Shown: piece by piece, positions 35,286 to 44,756 of the stretch
Position numbering within the stretch: the first letter of the stretch is position 1
Layout of the letters: every line of letters begins with the position of its first letter
Made by a program: the position numbers and the translations under genes
Notes under the pieces: generated by a model
What the model saw: the letters and a program-made list of their open reading frames with translations, nothing else
What the model was told of the DNA's origin: nothing
Database searches by the model: none
DNA from: Yoonia sp. F2084L
GTDB taxonomy: Bacteria; Pseudomonadota; Alphaproteobacteria; Rhodobacterales; Rhodobacteraceae
Direction: 5' to 3'
Length of the DNA: 64,000 bases
Assembly: GCF_023015625.1 (NCBI RefSeq)
Contig: NZ_JALKAH010000002.1
Location: 558,001 to 622,000, forward strand

Positions 35286-35761
35286 CCCAAGACGCCACTT
35301 TTGAGGACGGGCGCGAGGCCCCTTTGCGGCTGAAAGCGCTCGATGCCGAGGATTTGGCAGTAATGGCTGCATTGGTACAGGATGCGGTGTTTCCCGCGGC
35401 AGAGATGCGGTGGGACCGCAAGGCGCGCCGCTTTGCCATTCTGCTGAACCGCTTTCGGTGGGAAGACGCGCCGAAGGCCGAGGCACGCAAGCGCGGCTAC
35501 GAGCGCGTGCAGACGGTTTTGGCCGTTGAAGACGTGATTCGCGTGCAGAGTCAGGGTGTTGATAAATCGGACCCAGATATGGTGTTTTCGCTTCTTGCGA
35601 TGGGGTTTGTTCCCGCCGAAGACGGCACTGGGCGGCTGGAGCTGACCCTTGCTGGCGATGGTGTGATCGCACTGGAGGTCGAAGCGTTGGAGGTCATTTT
35701 GCAAGATGTGACCCGGCCCTATGTGGCATTGTCAGGAAAGGCACCGGGGCATCCGGAGTGA
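35282..35761 (+). CDS. DUF2948 family protein
   Basis: A 159-residue protein typical of the Rhodobacterales-wide DUF2948 family, with [38 protein letters not shown] and [21 protein letters not shown]. It overlaps murA by four bases and is probably co-translated. The function is unknown. In related genomes hisD follows directly, but here the gene order is interrupted for 10.8 kb. Confidence 0.9.
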   Translation: MTQDATFEDGREAPLRLKALDAEDLAVMAALVQDAVFPAAEMRWDRKARRFAILLNRFRWEDAPKAEARKRGYERVQTVLAVEDVIRVQSQGVDKSDPDMVFSLLAMGFVPAEDGTGRLELTLAGDGVIALEVEALEVILQDVTRPYVALSGKAPGHPE

Positions 35762-36056
35762 TTTAGGCAGTGTCTGGCTTGTGGGACTTTGCTGCCGTTC
35801 GCTGCGGCTGTGCCGATGGCCGGGTTCAAGAAGAAGCACTTCTCACCTCCAGATCGATACTGGCTGCAGTCGGCCTTCCCCGTTCACAACGCCGGCAACG
35901 GCCCACCAGCGACCCCAACTCACGCCATCCTGAGCAACGGTGTCGTCCCAGAGGTGGCGGCGCAGGAGGATCAGCTATCCTAGAACATCCGGCTCCTAAA
36001 GGGCAGAGACGGCGCGGATGTGCGGACGACTTTCTGCGAAAGCGCCGGTACTGCAA
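35762..36056 (+). other. Intergenic junction at the left end of the inserted block
   Basis: No supportable gene in 295 bases. Short open frames on both strands have no sensible composition, start site or family. It joins the murA-DUF2948 block to the converging peptide transporter operon and may be a recombination scar. No tRNA, inverted-repeat or transposase fragment was recognised. Confidence 0.5.
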
Positions 36057-37058
36057 TCAGCTGCGGCGGCTCAGTTCCTGCCATTTGTGACATGCCACAT
36101 TGTGCTGGGTCCCGGCGGCCTCGAGGATCGGTTCTTCCACGCGGCAGCGATCAATAGCATGAGGGCAGCGGGTCTGGAACTTGCACCCGGGCGGCGGGTT
36201 GGTCGGCGAAGGGATTTCCCCTTCGAGTTTCTGCGCCTTGCCCCGGTCATCTGGGTCGAGCGAGGGGATCGCCGATAACAATGCCTGTGTGTAAGGGTGG
36301 CGCGGAGCAGAAAACAATGCCCGCGTCGGTGCCGTTTCGACCAGACGGCCTAGATACATGACTGCCACGTGGTCGCAGACATGGGCCACGACGCTTAGGT
36401 CGTGGCTGATGAACAAGAACGTCAGCCCCATTTCTTCCTGGATTGCTTTGAGCAGGTTCAGCACGTCGGCCTGAATGGACACGTCCAGTGCGGCAACGCT
36501 TTCGTCTGCGACGATAAACTTTGGCCCCGAGACCAAGGCGCGCGCGATAGAGATGCGCTGTCGCTGGCCACCGGAAAATGCGTGCGGGAACCGGCGCAGG
36601 TGTTCGACATTCAGCCGACACTTTGCCGCGATTTCGCGTACCCGTTCGTCGGTTTCCGCGCGTGATTTTGTAAGCCTCATGACCTCCAGCGGTTCTGCAA
36701 TAATGTCGCGCACCGTCATGCGGGGGCTGAGCGCGGCATAGGGATCCTGAAAAATCAGTTGCGCCCGTTTGCGGTAGTCCTTCAGATCTTTCTTGCCGAG
36801 GTTCTTGAGGGAGTATTCCACCTCACCATCATCAAACAGAACATTGCCCTTGCTGATAGGCGCGGCGCGCAGCATCGCGCGGCCAAGGGTGGTCTTGCCC
36901 GACCCGGATTCACCGACCAAACCAAAGAAACTGCCCGGTGCGATTTCGATTGTTACGTTTTCAACCGCGCGCACCAAGGGCGCAGGACCGATCAGACCGC
37001 CGCGCAATGCATAATGGACGGACAGACCCTGTGCGGTGATCAAAGGTTTCATTGTCAC
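36057..37058 (-). CDS. Oligopeptide ABC transporter ATPase (OppF type)
   Basis: A 333-residue ATPase with Walker A GESGSGKTT near 51, signature FSGGQRQR, Walker B FIVADESVAALD and the switch His in FISHDLSVV. The C-terminal oligopeptide motif NPPPGCKFQTRCPHAIDRC follows, its cysteines being those that bind an Fe-S cluster in some homologues. Walker B has ESVAALD where EPTSALD is usual. It overlaps the OppD-type gene by four bases and is last in the operon. Confidence 0.93.
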   Translation of the reverse strand: MTMKPLITAQGLSVHYALRGGLIGPAPLVRAVENVTIEIAPGSFFGLVGESGSGKTTLGRAMLRAAPISKGNVLFDDGEVEYSLKNLGKKDLKDYRKRAQLIFQDPYAALSPRMTVRDIIAEPLEVMRLTKSRAETDERVREIAAKCRLNVEHLRRFPHAFSGGQRQRISIARALVSGPKFIVADESVAALDVSIQADVLNLLKAIQEEMGLTFLFISHDLSVVAHVCDHVAVMYLGRLVETAPTRALFSAPRHPYTQALLSAIPSLDPDDRGKAQKLEGEIPSPTNPPPGCKFQTRCPHAIDRCRVEEPILEAAGTQHNVACHKWQELSRRS

Positions 37059-38056
37059 AGGGAACCGCTTTCTGAGTCATGAAGATGGCAGGCGGCTGTG
37101 TGATCTGCACTGACGTTTGAAAATGTCGGTACCTCGCGTGCGCATCGTCGGCCCAGAACCTCTTGGCAGCGGGTGTTGTAGACGCATCCTGACGGTCGTT
37201 CTAGCGGCGACGGGATATCGCCGGGGATCGGCGTCAGTGGGGCGTCGATATCATCCAAGGTCGGCAACGCGGCCAGCAATCCGCGTGTATATGGGTGTGC
37301 GGGCCTGCGAATGACATCCCGCACGCTACCATGTTCCACCAACCGGCCCAGATACATGACCGCGACCGTGTCGGCGGTTTGTGCAATGACCCCCAGATCG
37401 TGGGTGATGAATATGATCCCCATTCCGAACTCGGACACGATATCTTTCATCAGGTCAATGACTTGCGCCTGAATGGTCACATCCAGCGCTGTTGTCGGTT
37501 CGTCCGCGATGAGCAGTCTGGGTTTGGTCGACAGGGCCATGGCAATCATCGCACGCTGGCGCATCCCGCCCGATAGCTCGAACGCATATTGGCCGAACCT
37601 GGTGTTCGCGTCCGATATCCCGACCCGATCCAGCATTTCGATGGACAGTTCCTTGGCTTGCGTCGGTGAAAAGCTGGTGTGGATCAACAATTGCTCGACC
37701 ATCTGGTCGCCGATGGAAATGGCCGGGGCGAAGCTGGCCATCGGTTCCTGAAAGATCAGCGATATGGACCCGCCGCGCACGATCTTCATGTCGTGGTCGG
37801 TTTGCAGCGACATCACATCAACCGGGCCATCGTCCAGATGAAGGGTGATATTGGTAGCGGGGCCATAGATTGCATTGCGCGGGTTCAGCTTCATCAAGGA
37901 TTTGGCGGTGACTGACTTACCTGACCCGCTTTCGCCGACCAAGCCCATCACCTCTCCCGCCTCAAGGCTGAACGAGACGTCGTCCACAGCCGTGATCCGG
38001 CCCTCGTCGGTATCGAATTGCAGGGTCAGGTTTTCGACGTCAATCAGTCGGCTCAT
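37055..38056 (-). CDS. Oligopeptide ABC transporter ATPase (OppD type)
   Basis: A 333-residue ATPase with GESGSGKSV near 42 (Walker A ending SV), [20 protein letters not shown] and FITHDLGV. The C-terminal Cys motif is SPLERPSGCVYNTRCQEV. It belongs to the same class as its OppF-type partner and overlaps the upstream permease gene by four bases. Together they energise import by the permease pair. Confidence 0.93.
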   Translation of the reverse strand: MSRLIDVENLTLQFDTDEGRITAVDDVSFSLEAGEVMGLVGESGSGKSVTAKSLMKLNPRNAIYGPATNITLHLDDGPVDVMSLQTDHDMKIVRGGSISLIFQEPMASFAPAISIGDQMVEQLLIHTSFSPTQAKELSIEMLDRVGISDANTRFGQYAFELSGGMRQRAMIAMALSTKPRLLIADEPTTALDVTIQAQVIDLMKDIVSEFGMGIIFITHDLGVIAQTADTVAVMYLGRLVEHGSVRDVIRRPAHPYTRGLLAALPTLDDIDAPLTPIPGDIPSPLERPSGCVYNTRCQEVLGRRCAREVPTFSNVSADHTAACHLHDSESGSL

Positions 38057-39195
38057 TTCTTGGTGTCCCCATAGGGGTCAGCCGCATCGCGCAAGCCGTC
38101 GCCCACAAACACGAAGGCCATAACGAGGACGATGAAGAAGATCACCGGAATGAAATACCACTGATAATTCAGCAAAACATCTGCGCTGGTCACGTTTTGC
38201 AGCATCACCCCAAGCGAATTGACCGGGTCCTTGAGGCCCAGACCGATGAAGCTGAGCGCGGTTTCTGACAGCACCATGTAGGGAAAGGAAATGACCAGAT
38301 CGACGATGATGTAGCTGGTGAAACTGGGTAGCAGGTGCTTGCGGATCACATGTCCCGATGAAGCGCCGCACAGCTGGGCAGCAAGCACATATTCCTGATT
38401 ACGCTCGGTTAGCAGATGCGTGCGCACCCGCCTTGCAAGCGTTGGCCAACTGATGAAACCCAATATGACGGAGATGAAGAAGAACCTCTCTTCGGCGCTC
38501 CAAGTATCCGGGATGAAGGCGGCCAATGCCATGAAAAGCGGAATGGCCGGAATGGTGCGGACCGCATCCGTCACCATCTGGATGAAACTGTCGATCCAGC
38601 CACCATAATAGCCCGATATCCCGCCGATGATCAGGGCCAGCACGAAGGCCAGGAACACGCCTATCGTGCCCACCGCCATGGAGGTATTGATCGCATGGAA
38701 GGTGCGCGAAAAGATGTCTTTGCCGGTGGAATCTGTGCCGAAAAGGTGGATGAATCCTTCATCCACTCCAAAAAGGTGGGTTGAAAAGGTCATGAACATC
38801 AGCTGGTATTCGCTACCCTGAACAAAGAATTCGACATAGCGCCGCTTGTCCTTGTTTTCGGTGGTCACCCAGCGGAAATTTGTCTCGATCGAGCGTTCGC
38901 GTTCGTGTGTGTAAATGAACGGACGGAGAGAGCAGCCGTTCTCATCACAGAACTGTGGAATGGTCGGCGCGCCGTTCAGATAATCCTTGTCGCGACCGGC
39001 AATTGTCGGATCATAGGGCGTCAGGAATGGCGCGAACATGCCCGACAGGATCAGGATCACCAAAACCCAGGCCCCGACCATCGCTGCTTTTTGTTTCTTG
39101 AAACGGGTCCAGATCAGCTGGCTTTGCGAGGCGGTGAAATAGGCATCCTTGGCGCTTTGGTCGACGGATGCGTCATAAATATTGGTGTCACTCAT
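38053..39195 (-). CDS. Oligopeptide ABC transporter permease with long periplasmic insert (OppC type)
   Basis: A 380-residue permease, about 80-100 residues longer than common OppC. The extra length is a hydrophilic insert between the first membrane segment and the transport domain (about 60-150), with two cysteines (FCDENGCS) that could form a disulfide. The transport domain has LFGTDSTGKDIFSRTFHAINTS and the coupling loop NQEYVLAAQLCGASSGHVIRKHLLP. Large-insert OppC proteins of this kind usually pair with long binding proteins, as here. Overlaps the OppB and OppD type genes by four bases. Confidence 0.9.
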   Translation of the reverse strand: MSDTNIYDASVDQSAKDAYFTASQSQLIWTRFKKQKAAMVGAWVLVILILSGMFAPFLTPYDPTIAGRDKDYLNGAPTIPQFCDENGCSLRPFIYTHERERSIETNFRWVTTENKDKRRYVEFFVQGSEYQLMFMTFSTHLFGVDEGFIHLFGTDSTGKDIFSRTFHAINTSMAVGTIGVFLAFVLALIIGGISGYYGGWIDSFIQMVTDAVRTIPAIPLFMALAAFIPDTWSAEERFFFISVILGFISWPTLARRVRTHLLTERNQEYVLAAQLCGASSGHVIRKHLLPSFTSYIIVDLVISFPYMVLSETALSFIGLGLKDPVNSLGVMLQNVTSADVLLNYQWYFIPVIFFIVLVMAFVFVGDGLRDAADPYGDTKK

Positions 39196-40205
39196 GTCGT
39201 TTGTCCCAATATGCTATGACGTATGCGGGGATCGACCAGCGCCAGCACAATATCCGTGATGAAGTTGATAGCGACGATACTGCCCGTCAGGAAAAAGATG
39301 ATCGCGCCCGCAAGCTGCTGATCGTTTGACCGCGCCAATGCTTCGATCAGCAATGATCCCGCCTCGGTCAGCGTCAGGATCAGGGCCACGATTGGCAGCT
39401 CGTTGAAAATACGGTTCAGATCGAAACCAAGCGAATTTATGATCGGGCTCAGCGCGTGTCGTGCGGGATAGCGCAGCAGCAACCTGCGTCCCGACACGCC
39501 ACGCGCTGACGCCGCAGTTACGTATAGCTTGCTGATTTCATCCGACATCAGCGCTCGGACGGTTTGGATTGCAAACGCGGTGGCGGACCAGCCCAGAATG
39601 AACACTGGCAACCAGACGTGGCCAAGGAAGTCCTTGATCCGCGCCCAGTCCCATGGCGCGTCTCGAAATTCGGGCGAGAAGAGCCCGGTCAGACTGTTCC
39701 CGAACATGACGGTCGAAAACAGCATGATGATCAGCGCGAGCAGAAAGTTCGGCAGCGCAAGCCCCAGATAGCTGACCAGACGCAGACTGTTGTTCAGGAC
39801 AGGGTTACGCGATGTGGCAGCGATGATGCCGACCGGAACAGCGATGGCATAGGCCAGCAGCAACGAACCAAGGCAGATACCGACGCTGAGCCAGACCTTT
39901 TGGCCCAGCAATTGGTTGATATCCAGACGCAGGATGCAGCTTTCGCCAAACTCGCCCCGAAATGCATTCAGAATCCAGCTTGTCCAGCGTTCCAGATAAG
40001 GTCGGTCCAGACCCAGCCGGACCCGCTCTGCCTCAATATCAGCGATGGAAATCTGCGCCCCTTGCGAGTTCTTGAATGCAAGGTAACGCTCAGCACAGTC
40101 CCCCGGCACCAGTTCCATTAGCGAAAAGACGATGAAGGACACCAGACAGAGCGTGAAAACAGCAAGGCCGAAACGGATTGCCGCGAAGCGTAGAAACTGG
40201 ACCAT
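39192..40205 (-). CDS. Oligopeptide ABC transporter permease (OppB type)
   Basis: A 337-residue permease with the OppB-like N-terminus (LRFAAIRFGLAVFTLCLVSFIVFSL) and the coupling loop DEISKLYVTAASARGVSGRRLLLRYPARHAL. It also carries a periplasmic insert with a Cys pair (GDCAERY, GESCILRL). About 105 bases separate it from the binding protein, including a short GC hairpin (CGCCCCTTTGGGCG at 40233-40246) that may dampen read-through. Confidence 0.92.
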   Translation of the reverse strand: MVQFLRFAAIRFGLAVFTLCLVSFIVFSLMELVPGDCAERYLAFKNSQGAQISIADIEAERVRLGLDRPYLERWTSWILNAFRGEFGESCILRLDINQLLGQKVWLSVGICLGSLLLAYAIAVPVGIIAATSRNPVLNNSLRLVSYLGLALPNFLLALIIMLFSTVMFGNSLTGLFSPEFRDAPWDWARIKDFLGHVWLPVFILGWSATAFAIQTVRALMSDEISKLYVTAASARGVSGRRLLLRYPARHALSPIINSLGFDLNRIFNELPIVALILTLTEAGSLLIEALARSNDQQLAGAIIFFLTGSIVAINFITDIVLALVDPRIRHSILGQTT

Positions 40206-40310
40206 CTGTCTGACACGCCCCTGCGTATTTTACGCCCCTTTGGGCGCTGTTGTTTTGGGCCTCGGGCCACATCAGCAGCCCGAAACGGCTATTTGAAGTC
40301 CGACAATGGC

Positions 40311-42350
40311 TTATTCGTCAAGAAACCACTGTGAAGGACGATAAGGATACGTCCTATAAAAGGCATATGACGCGGTTCTGAACTGTGTGAAATTTTTCAG
40401 TGCGGCGTTGCGATAGATCGGCTGCTGCCCTTTGACAGTACCAATAAAGAGCAGATTGCCCGTCATGTTTTCAACTAGCCGTAGCGCCAGCGCGTCGGAT
40501 TCAGGCGTGCCAACTGGTGTGGCCTGAAACGCCCTGACATCTTCCATCATCTGTTTGACGTAGTCTGGCGGTTCCACACCCGCGGTCCCATCAGATTCCA
40601 CATATTCACCCCAAAGCATCGCGGTGCGCATGTTGAAATAATTGTCGAACGGCGGAATGAAGCTTTCGGCGTTGCCAAGCACAACGGACAACGGCACGCT
40701 TTTCTCGAACAGGGACACGTCCAACTGGTTCGACGATTGTGACGACCGATATTCGTCTGTCGTCACCTCTTTGACGGTGTTGTTGATGCCGACATCACGC
40801 CAGTTTTGCCCAACAAGTTCTACGATATTGATTGATATCCCTTGCGTGGCCACCTGCAAGTTCAGAGTCAATGGATCGCCATTCGGCAATTCGCGCATCC
40901 CGTCGCCGTCAAGGTCAACGACGCCGACTTCGTCCAGCAATGACATTGCCAGGTCAGCATCGAATTGCGCGTAGTGCTGCTCCCATTCTGGCGTGATAAA
41001 ATCAGGTGTTGGTGAGAAACCGATGTACTGCTGCGGCGTACCAAGACCAAACAAGGCAACTTCGTTGATTTCGTCGCGGTTGATTGCGACTGACATGGCT
41101 TGACGGAATCTCAGGTCACCAAAAACCTTGCGCTTCTCCAAATCCTCAGAGGTTACATTGAACGCGATGGTGGGCATCGTGATTTCAGGCTTCAGATCGA
41201 CGACAAAACCGGCAGTTTCCTGATTCTCCAGCAACAGCGGGACGTAATCCACCTGCAGGGCCTGCGCCTTGTAGTCCACTTCGCCGTTCATCAGCATCAG
41301 CAGACGTACTTCGCTTTCGCCAACAAAAATCTCGTCCATCTCGTTGATGTAGGGCAGCTGATTACCGGCCGTGTCGACCATGTAATAGTAAGGGTTGGCA
41401 ACATATTGGCGCCCCTCGGTGCTTTCGGCAATGACGATGTGGCTTTCCAAAGTGGGTGCTGCATTCAGTGGCAGGTTTGCGACCTTGTCAGGATGGGCCA
41501 ACATCGGTGTTGGTGTGTCCATCCAGTCCGAACTGCCGTAGTAGACCCTGACCAGATCGTAGCCATCTTCAAAGCCAAGCGATTGCGCAAGCTCATCGGC
41601 ATCGGGATTGATCGCGGGGTGATATTGCCCCAGAAAATGCTTCGGCTGAAAACCCTGTGCATAGTGGCTGGCAAAGTGAGACAGGAACCCCGGCTTTGGA
41701 GATGGCATGTTAAAACGCACGGTTTGCGCGTCAATCACATCGACCGTCATCGGTTCACCGGCTGCAAGGACATAGTCTTTCGGGCTTTCGATCACATTTG
41801 GATCAAGAGCTAGATTTTCGTACCAGAATTCAACGTCTTCAGCGCCGAACGGCTGACCATCGGACCATCTGTGGCCTTCGCGCAAGACAAAGGTCAACTG
41901 GGTGAAATCGTCATTCCAGGACCAGCTTTTGGCGACATTTGGCACGATTGTCGTCAGATCATCGGCATAGCGTACCAAATTGACATGTCGCACTGACATG
42001 AAGTCTGATGTCCCAGCCTCTGTCGCGTTGGACAGGGCATTGAAGACGCCGCCATATTTTCCAATTTCATCATATGGCGCGACGACAAGCGGCTCGGCAG
42101 GTAGGCGATCCGCCAAAGCAGGCAAATCCGGATTGCCCCGAATGCGCACGTTCAATGCTGCGATATCCGGGTTTTCGGACATTCCCAGATCGCAGTTTGC
42201 GAGGCTCTGGAATTCGCTCAGCTCATACTGTTGCGGGAACGCGCCAGCGGCGACGCCCATCGGATCCGACACGGTCACAGCAGGACAATTTGCCAGCGCC
42301 ATCCCTCCAATGGCCGTCAATGCAGCACTGGATAATAGTATCTTCCTCAT
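40311..42350 (-). CDS. Long oligopeptide-type periplasmic binding protein (679 residues)
   Basis: An SBP family 5 protein with signal peptide MRKILLSSAALTAIGGMALA. It is longer than DppA/OppA (about 530). The family block FVLREGHRWSDGQPFGAEDVEFWYENL lies about residue 150. The C-terminal region has NYFNMRTAMLWGEYVES and an aromatic YAFYRTYPYRPSQWFLDE end. It has an N-terminal extension with GKYGGVFN, as in the large binding proteins of alphaproteobacteria. The ligand is unknown; the adjacent oxidase and M81 peptidase hint at a peptide-like or N-substituted compound. It heads the minus-strand operon. Confidence 0.9.
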   Translation of the reverse strand: MRKILLSSAALTAIGGMALANCPAVTVSDPMGVAAGAFPQQYELSEFQSLANCDLGMSENPDIAALNVRIRGNPDLPALADRLPAEPLVVAPYDEIGKYGGVFNALSNATEAGTSDFMSVRHVNLVRYADDLTTIVPNVAKSWSWNDDFTQLTFVLREGHRWSDGQPFGAEDVEFWYENLALDPNVIESPKDYVLAAGEPMTVDVIDAQTVRFNMPSPKPGFLSHFASHYAQGFQPKHFLGQYHPAINPDADELAQSLGFEDGYDLVRVYYGSSDWMDTPTPMLAHPDKVANLPLNAAPTLESHIVIAESTEGRQYVANPYYYMVDTAGNQLPYINEMDEIFVGESEVRLLMLMNGEVDYKAQALQVDYVPLLLENQETAGFVVDLKPEITMPTIAFNVTSEDLEKRKVFGDLRFRQAMSVAINRDEINEVALFGLGTPQQYIGFSPTPDFITPEWEQHYAQFDADLAMSLLDEVGVVDLDGDGMRELPNGDPLTLNLQVATQGISINIVELVGQNWRDVGINNTVKEVTTDEYRSSQSSNQLDVSLFEKSVPLSVVLGNAESFIPPFDNYFNMRTAMLWGEYVESDGTAGVEPPDYVKQMMEDVRAFQATPVGTPESDALALRLVENMTGNLLFIGTVKGQQPIYRNAALKNFTQFRTASYAFYRTYPYRPSQWFLDE

Positions 42351-42501
42351 TCGTCGTCTCCTTGTTGGTCGTAAACAAAACAGTCTGAGATCTCGTGCGC
42401 AGTATCCGTTGTTCGAACAGATAGTGCGGCCCCGGTCGGACGAGCGCGCAATGGCTTTGACATCAGGAATCCCCAGAAACTGAAAAAAGTAGGTAATAAA
42501 A

Positions 42502-42537
42502 CTTGCAAGGAGTCAACATATTACGTTTTTCTTGCAA
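42502..42537 (+). promoter_or_regulatory. Paired CTTGCAA sites in the divergent promoter region
   Basis: CTTGCAAG (42502-42509, a perfect palindrome) and CTTGCAA (42531-42537) lie 29 bases apart in the roughly 260-base gap between the binding-protein gene (minus) and the FAD oxidase gene (plus). Both are close to where a promoter for the oxidase would be. They could be operators for the RpiR-type regulator of the cluster. This is pattern only. Confidence 0.3.
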
Positions 42538-42609
42538 TGCATCAATAATGGGCGCTTTGTAGCAAAACCAGTCTTTGTCGCATCCTGCGCCGTCCAAGAG
42601 GTCGAAATT

Positions 42610-43716
42610 TTGATCTATGATTTTCTTGTAATCGGCGGCGGAATATCGGGCGCATCAGCGGCTTATGAGCTTGCCGATGCAGGAACCGTCTTGCTGCTCG
42701 AAGCAGAGCAGACCATGGGTTACCACAGCACGGGCAGGTCCGCGGCACTGTTTACGCGCAACTACGGTGGACCCGTCGTGCGGCAGGTCAACAAGGCCAG
42801 CGAGTCATTTTTCAGGTCACCGCCTGTCGCCTTTTGCGACAGACCTTTGTTATCCCCCCGTGGTGCGCTGACGGTCGCAATGCCAGAGCATCAGGGTAAG
42901 TTGGATGCGCTGCTGTCCATGTCCGAGCCCGGTGAGGAGGTCTGTTTAATTGATCCAACGGACGCCGTCGCAATGGTACCGTTTTTGCGACCAGAGCGTA
43001 TCAGCCGTGCTGTGTACGAGGCTAACGCCACAGACATTGATGTCGCCAATCTGCATCTTGGATATCTGAAAGGTGCGAAGGCGCAGGGCGCTAAAACGCT
43101 GACGTCGCAACCGGTAAGCGCCCTCTCGTATCAATCAGGGGCTTGGCGCATCCAGACGAAGGATGATCAATTTGCTGCCGCAACAATCATCAATGCAGGC
43201 GGCGCCTGGGCCGACAAAATCGGTACGATGGCTGGCGCGCGCAGCATCGGTCTGGTGCCCAAGCGGCGCACTGCCATCATCATAAACGGGCCAAACGGGC
43301 TTGACTATGGTGCGATGCCGTTGGTCGATTTTGCGGGCTTTGGCGCATACATCAAACCTGACGCGGGCAAGCTGATGGCGTCACCGGGCGATGCGACAGC
43401 AACCGACCCGCACGACGCCTGGGCCGATGACATGGATATTGCGGTCCTCGCCGACAGGATCGAGCAAGAAACAACAATCGAAGTCACCAGGATCGCACAC
43501 AGCTGGGCCGGCTTGCGCAGCTTTGTGGCGGATGATGTCCCGGTTGTCGGGTTTGACCCGGACGTGTCAGGCTTCTTCTGGCTGGCGGGTCAAGGCGGAT
43601 ATGGCATCATGATGGCGCCGGCTTTGGCCGTCATAACAGCTGACCTTTGTCTCAACCGATCGGTGGCTGACAAAACATCCCTCGTGGAAGGCCTTTCGCC
43701 GCATCGGCTGCGCTAA
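42610..43716 (+). CDS. FAD-dependent oxidoreductase, D-amino-acid/glycine oxidase (DAO) family
   Basis: A 368-residue flavoprotein with the dinucleotide motif VIGGGISGASAAYELA and EAEQTMGYHSTGRS at the N-terminus, INAGGAWADKIG at mid-length, and the C-terminal FAD/substrate segment FFWLAGQGGYGIMMAPALA. It would oxidatively deaminate or demethylate an amino acid or N-alkyl amino acid. The TTG at 42610 is preferred since AAGAGG is eight bases upstream and the Rossmann strand then starts at residue 2; an earlier start would add 26 unrelated residues. Divergent from the peptide transporter, which probably supplies its substrate. Confidence 0.87.
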   Translation: MIYDFLVIGGGISGASAAYELADAGTVLLLEAEQTMGYHSTGRSAALFTRNYGGPVVRQVNKASESFFRSPPVAFCDRPLLSPRGALTVAMPEHQGKLDALLSMSEPGEEVCLIDPTDAVAMVPFLRPERISRAVYEANATDIDVANLHLGYLKGAKAQGAKTLTSQPVSALSYQSGAWRIQTKDDQFAAATIINAGGAWADKIGTMAGARSIGLVPKRRTAIIINGPNGLDYGAMPLVDFAGFGAYIKPDAGKLMASPGDATATDPHDAWADDMDIAVLADRIEQETTIEVTRIAHSWAGLRSFVADDVPVVGFDPDVSGFFWLAGQGGYGIMMAPALAVITADLCLNRSVADKTSLVEGLSPHRLR

Positions 43717-43809
43717 CGCCCAGTCCATTGAGATATCACAAGGAACCCAGAAACAATTGACTTTCGGCAAGTTACACCACCAAATTTTCCCGATGATAGT
43801 GGAGGCAAA

Positions 43810-44700
43810 ATGACTAAATCCCTGCGCGACCGCCTTGGTCAAGCCGCAGCATCTGCCTCAAAGGCGGACCGCGCGATAGCAACCTATATGCTCTCCGAAC
43901 TTGGTAACCTTCCTTTCGAGACTGCTGCAAGTCTGGCCGCAAAGGTCGAGGTAAGCGAGCCGACCGTTGGTCGGTTTTGCCGTTCTATTGGCTATGAAGG
44001 TTTCAAGGACCTCAAGAACAATTTGCGCAACGACATGGGCGACCAGCCGTGGTTGATCGGCGACCGGCTGCGGGATCTGCAGGAACGCACCAAGGCTGGC
44101 GAGGATCAACTGACTCGCGGTCTGGAACTGGAGATGGCAGCACTCGTCGCCGTCTACGAAACCGCGCATACGCCGGAATGGGACAGGGTGGTCAAGCGTC
44201 TGGCGCAGGCCAGATCGGTCTTTGTCGTCGGTTTCCAGACAGAGCGTGGCATCGCGCAGATTTTCGTTAATCAACTTCAATATCTACGCGATGGGGTGCA
44301 TTTGGTTGATCTGGCCAGCGGCAATTTTGCCGATGTGCTGGCTATGGATGATACCGACACGGCCTTGGTCATGTTCGAAGCGCGCCGTTATTCCCGTCAG
44401 GCTCGGTTATTGGCACAAGAAGCGCACGCGGCTGGCATTCCCGTGACGCTGATCACGGACCCATATTGCGATTGGGGTCATAACGTGGCGGATGAAAGAT
44501 TTGTCGTGCCCACATCCTTCAACCTATTCTGGGACTCCACTGCCCAGATGGCCAGTCTTGCCAATCTTTTGGTCAACGGCGTGTTCATGGAACTGGGTCC
44601 CGAGGTCGAAGCCCGCATGAACAAGATCGCTCGGCTTTATGGCAAATTCACGGGTCACGTTGGTGCAGCAGGGTCCGACAAAACTGCGGCCAAAACCTGA
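43810..44700 (+). CDS. MurR/RpiR-family transcriptional regulator
   Basis: A 296-residue regulator. The N-terminal helix-turn-helix domain of the RpiR type (LAAKVEVSEPTVGRFCRSIGYEGFKDLK, about 40-67) is followed by a SIS ligand-binding domain (about 125-260, starting VFVVGFQTERGIAQIF). SIS domains normally sense phosphosugars, but members in peptide/amino-acid clusters sense other ligands. It lies between the FAD oxidase and the M81 peptidase on the same strand and most likely controls this cluster and the divergent transporter. Confidence 0.88.
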   Translation: MTKSLRDRLGQAAASASKADRAIATYMLSELGNLPFETAASLAAKVEVSEPTVGRFCRSIGYEGFKDLKNNLRNDMGDQPWLIGDRLRDLQERTKAGEDQLTRGLELEMAALVAVYETAHTPEWDRVVKRLAQARSVFVVGFQTERGIAQIFVNQLQYLRDGVHLVDLASGNFADVLAMDDTDTALVMFEARRYSRQARLLAQEAHAAGIPVTLITDPYCDWGHNVADERFVVPTSFNLFWDSTAQMASLANLLVNGVFMELGPEVEARMNKIARLYGKFTGHVGAAGSDKTAAKT

Positions 44701-44756
44701 TTGTGCTTATGCCAGTCCAACCACAGAACACGTCGCTGCCATGAAGGATACGATCA

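Noticed and set aside
34782-35672. Minus-strand open frame of 296 codons
   Set aside because: Shadow across murA and DUF2948, both well supported.
35762-36056. Several open frames in the gap after DUF2948
   Set aside because: Arg/Pro/Ser-rich in all frames, no credible start or homology, so treated as gene-free junction.
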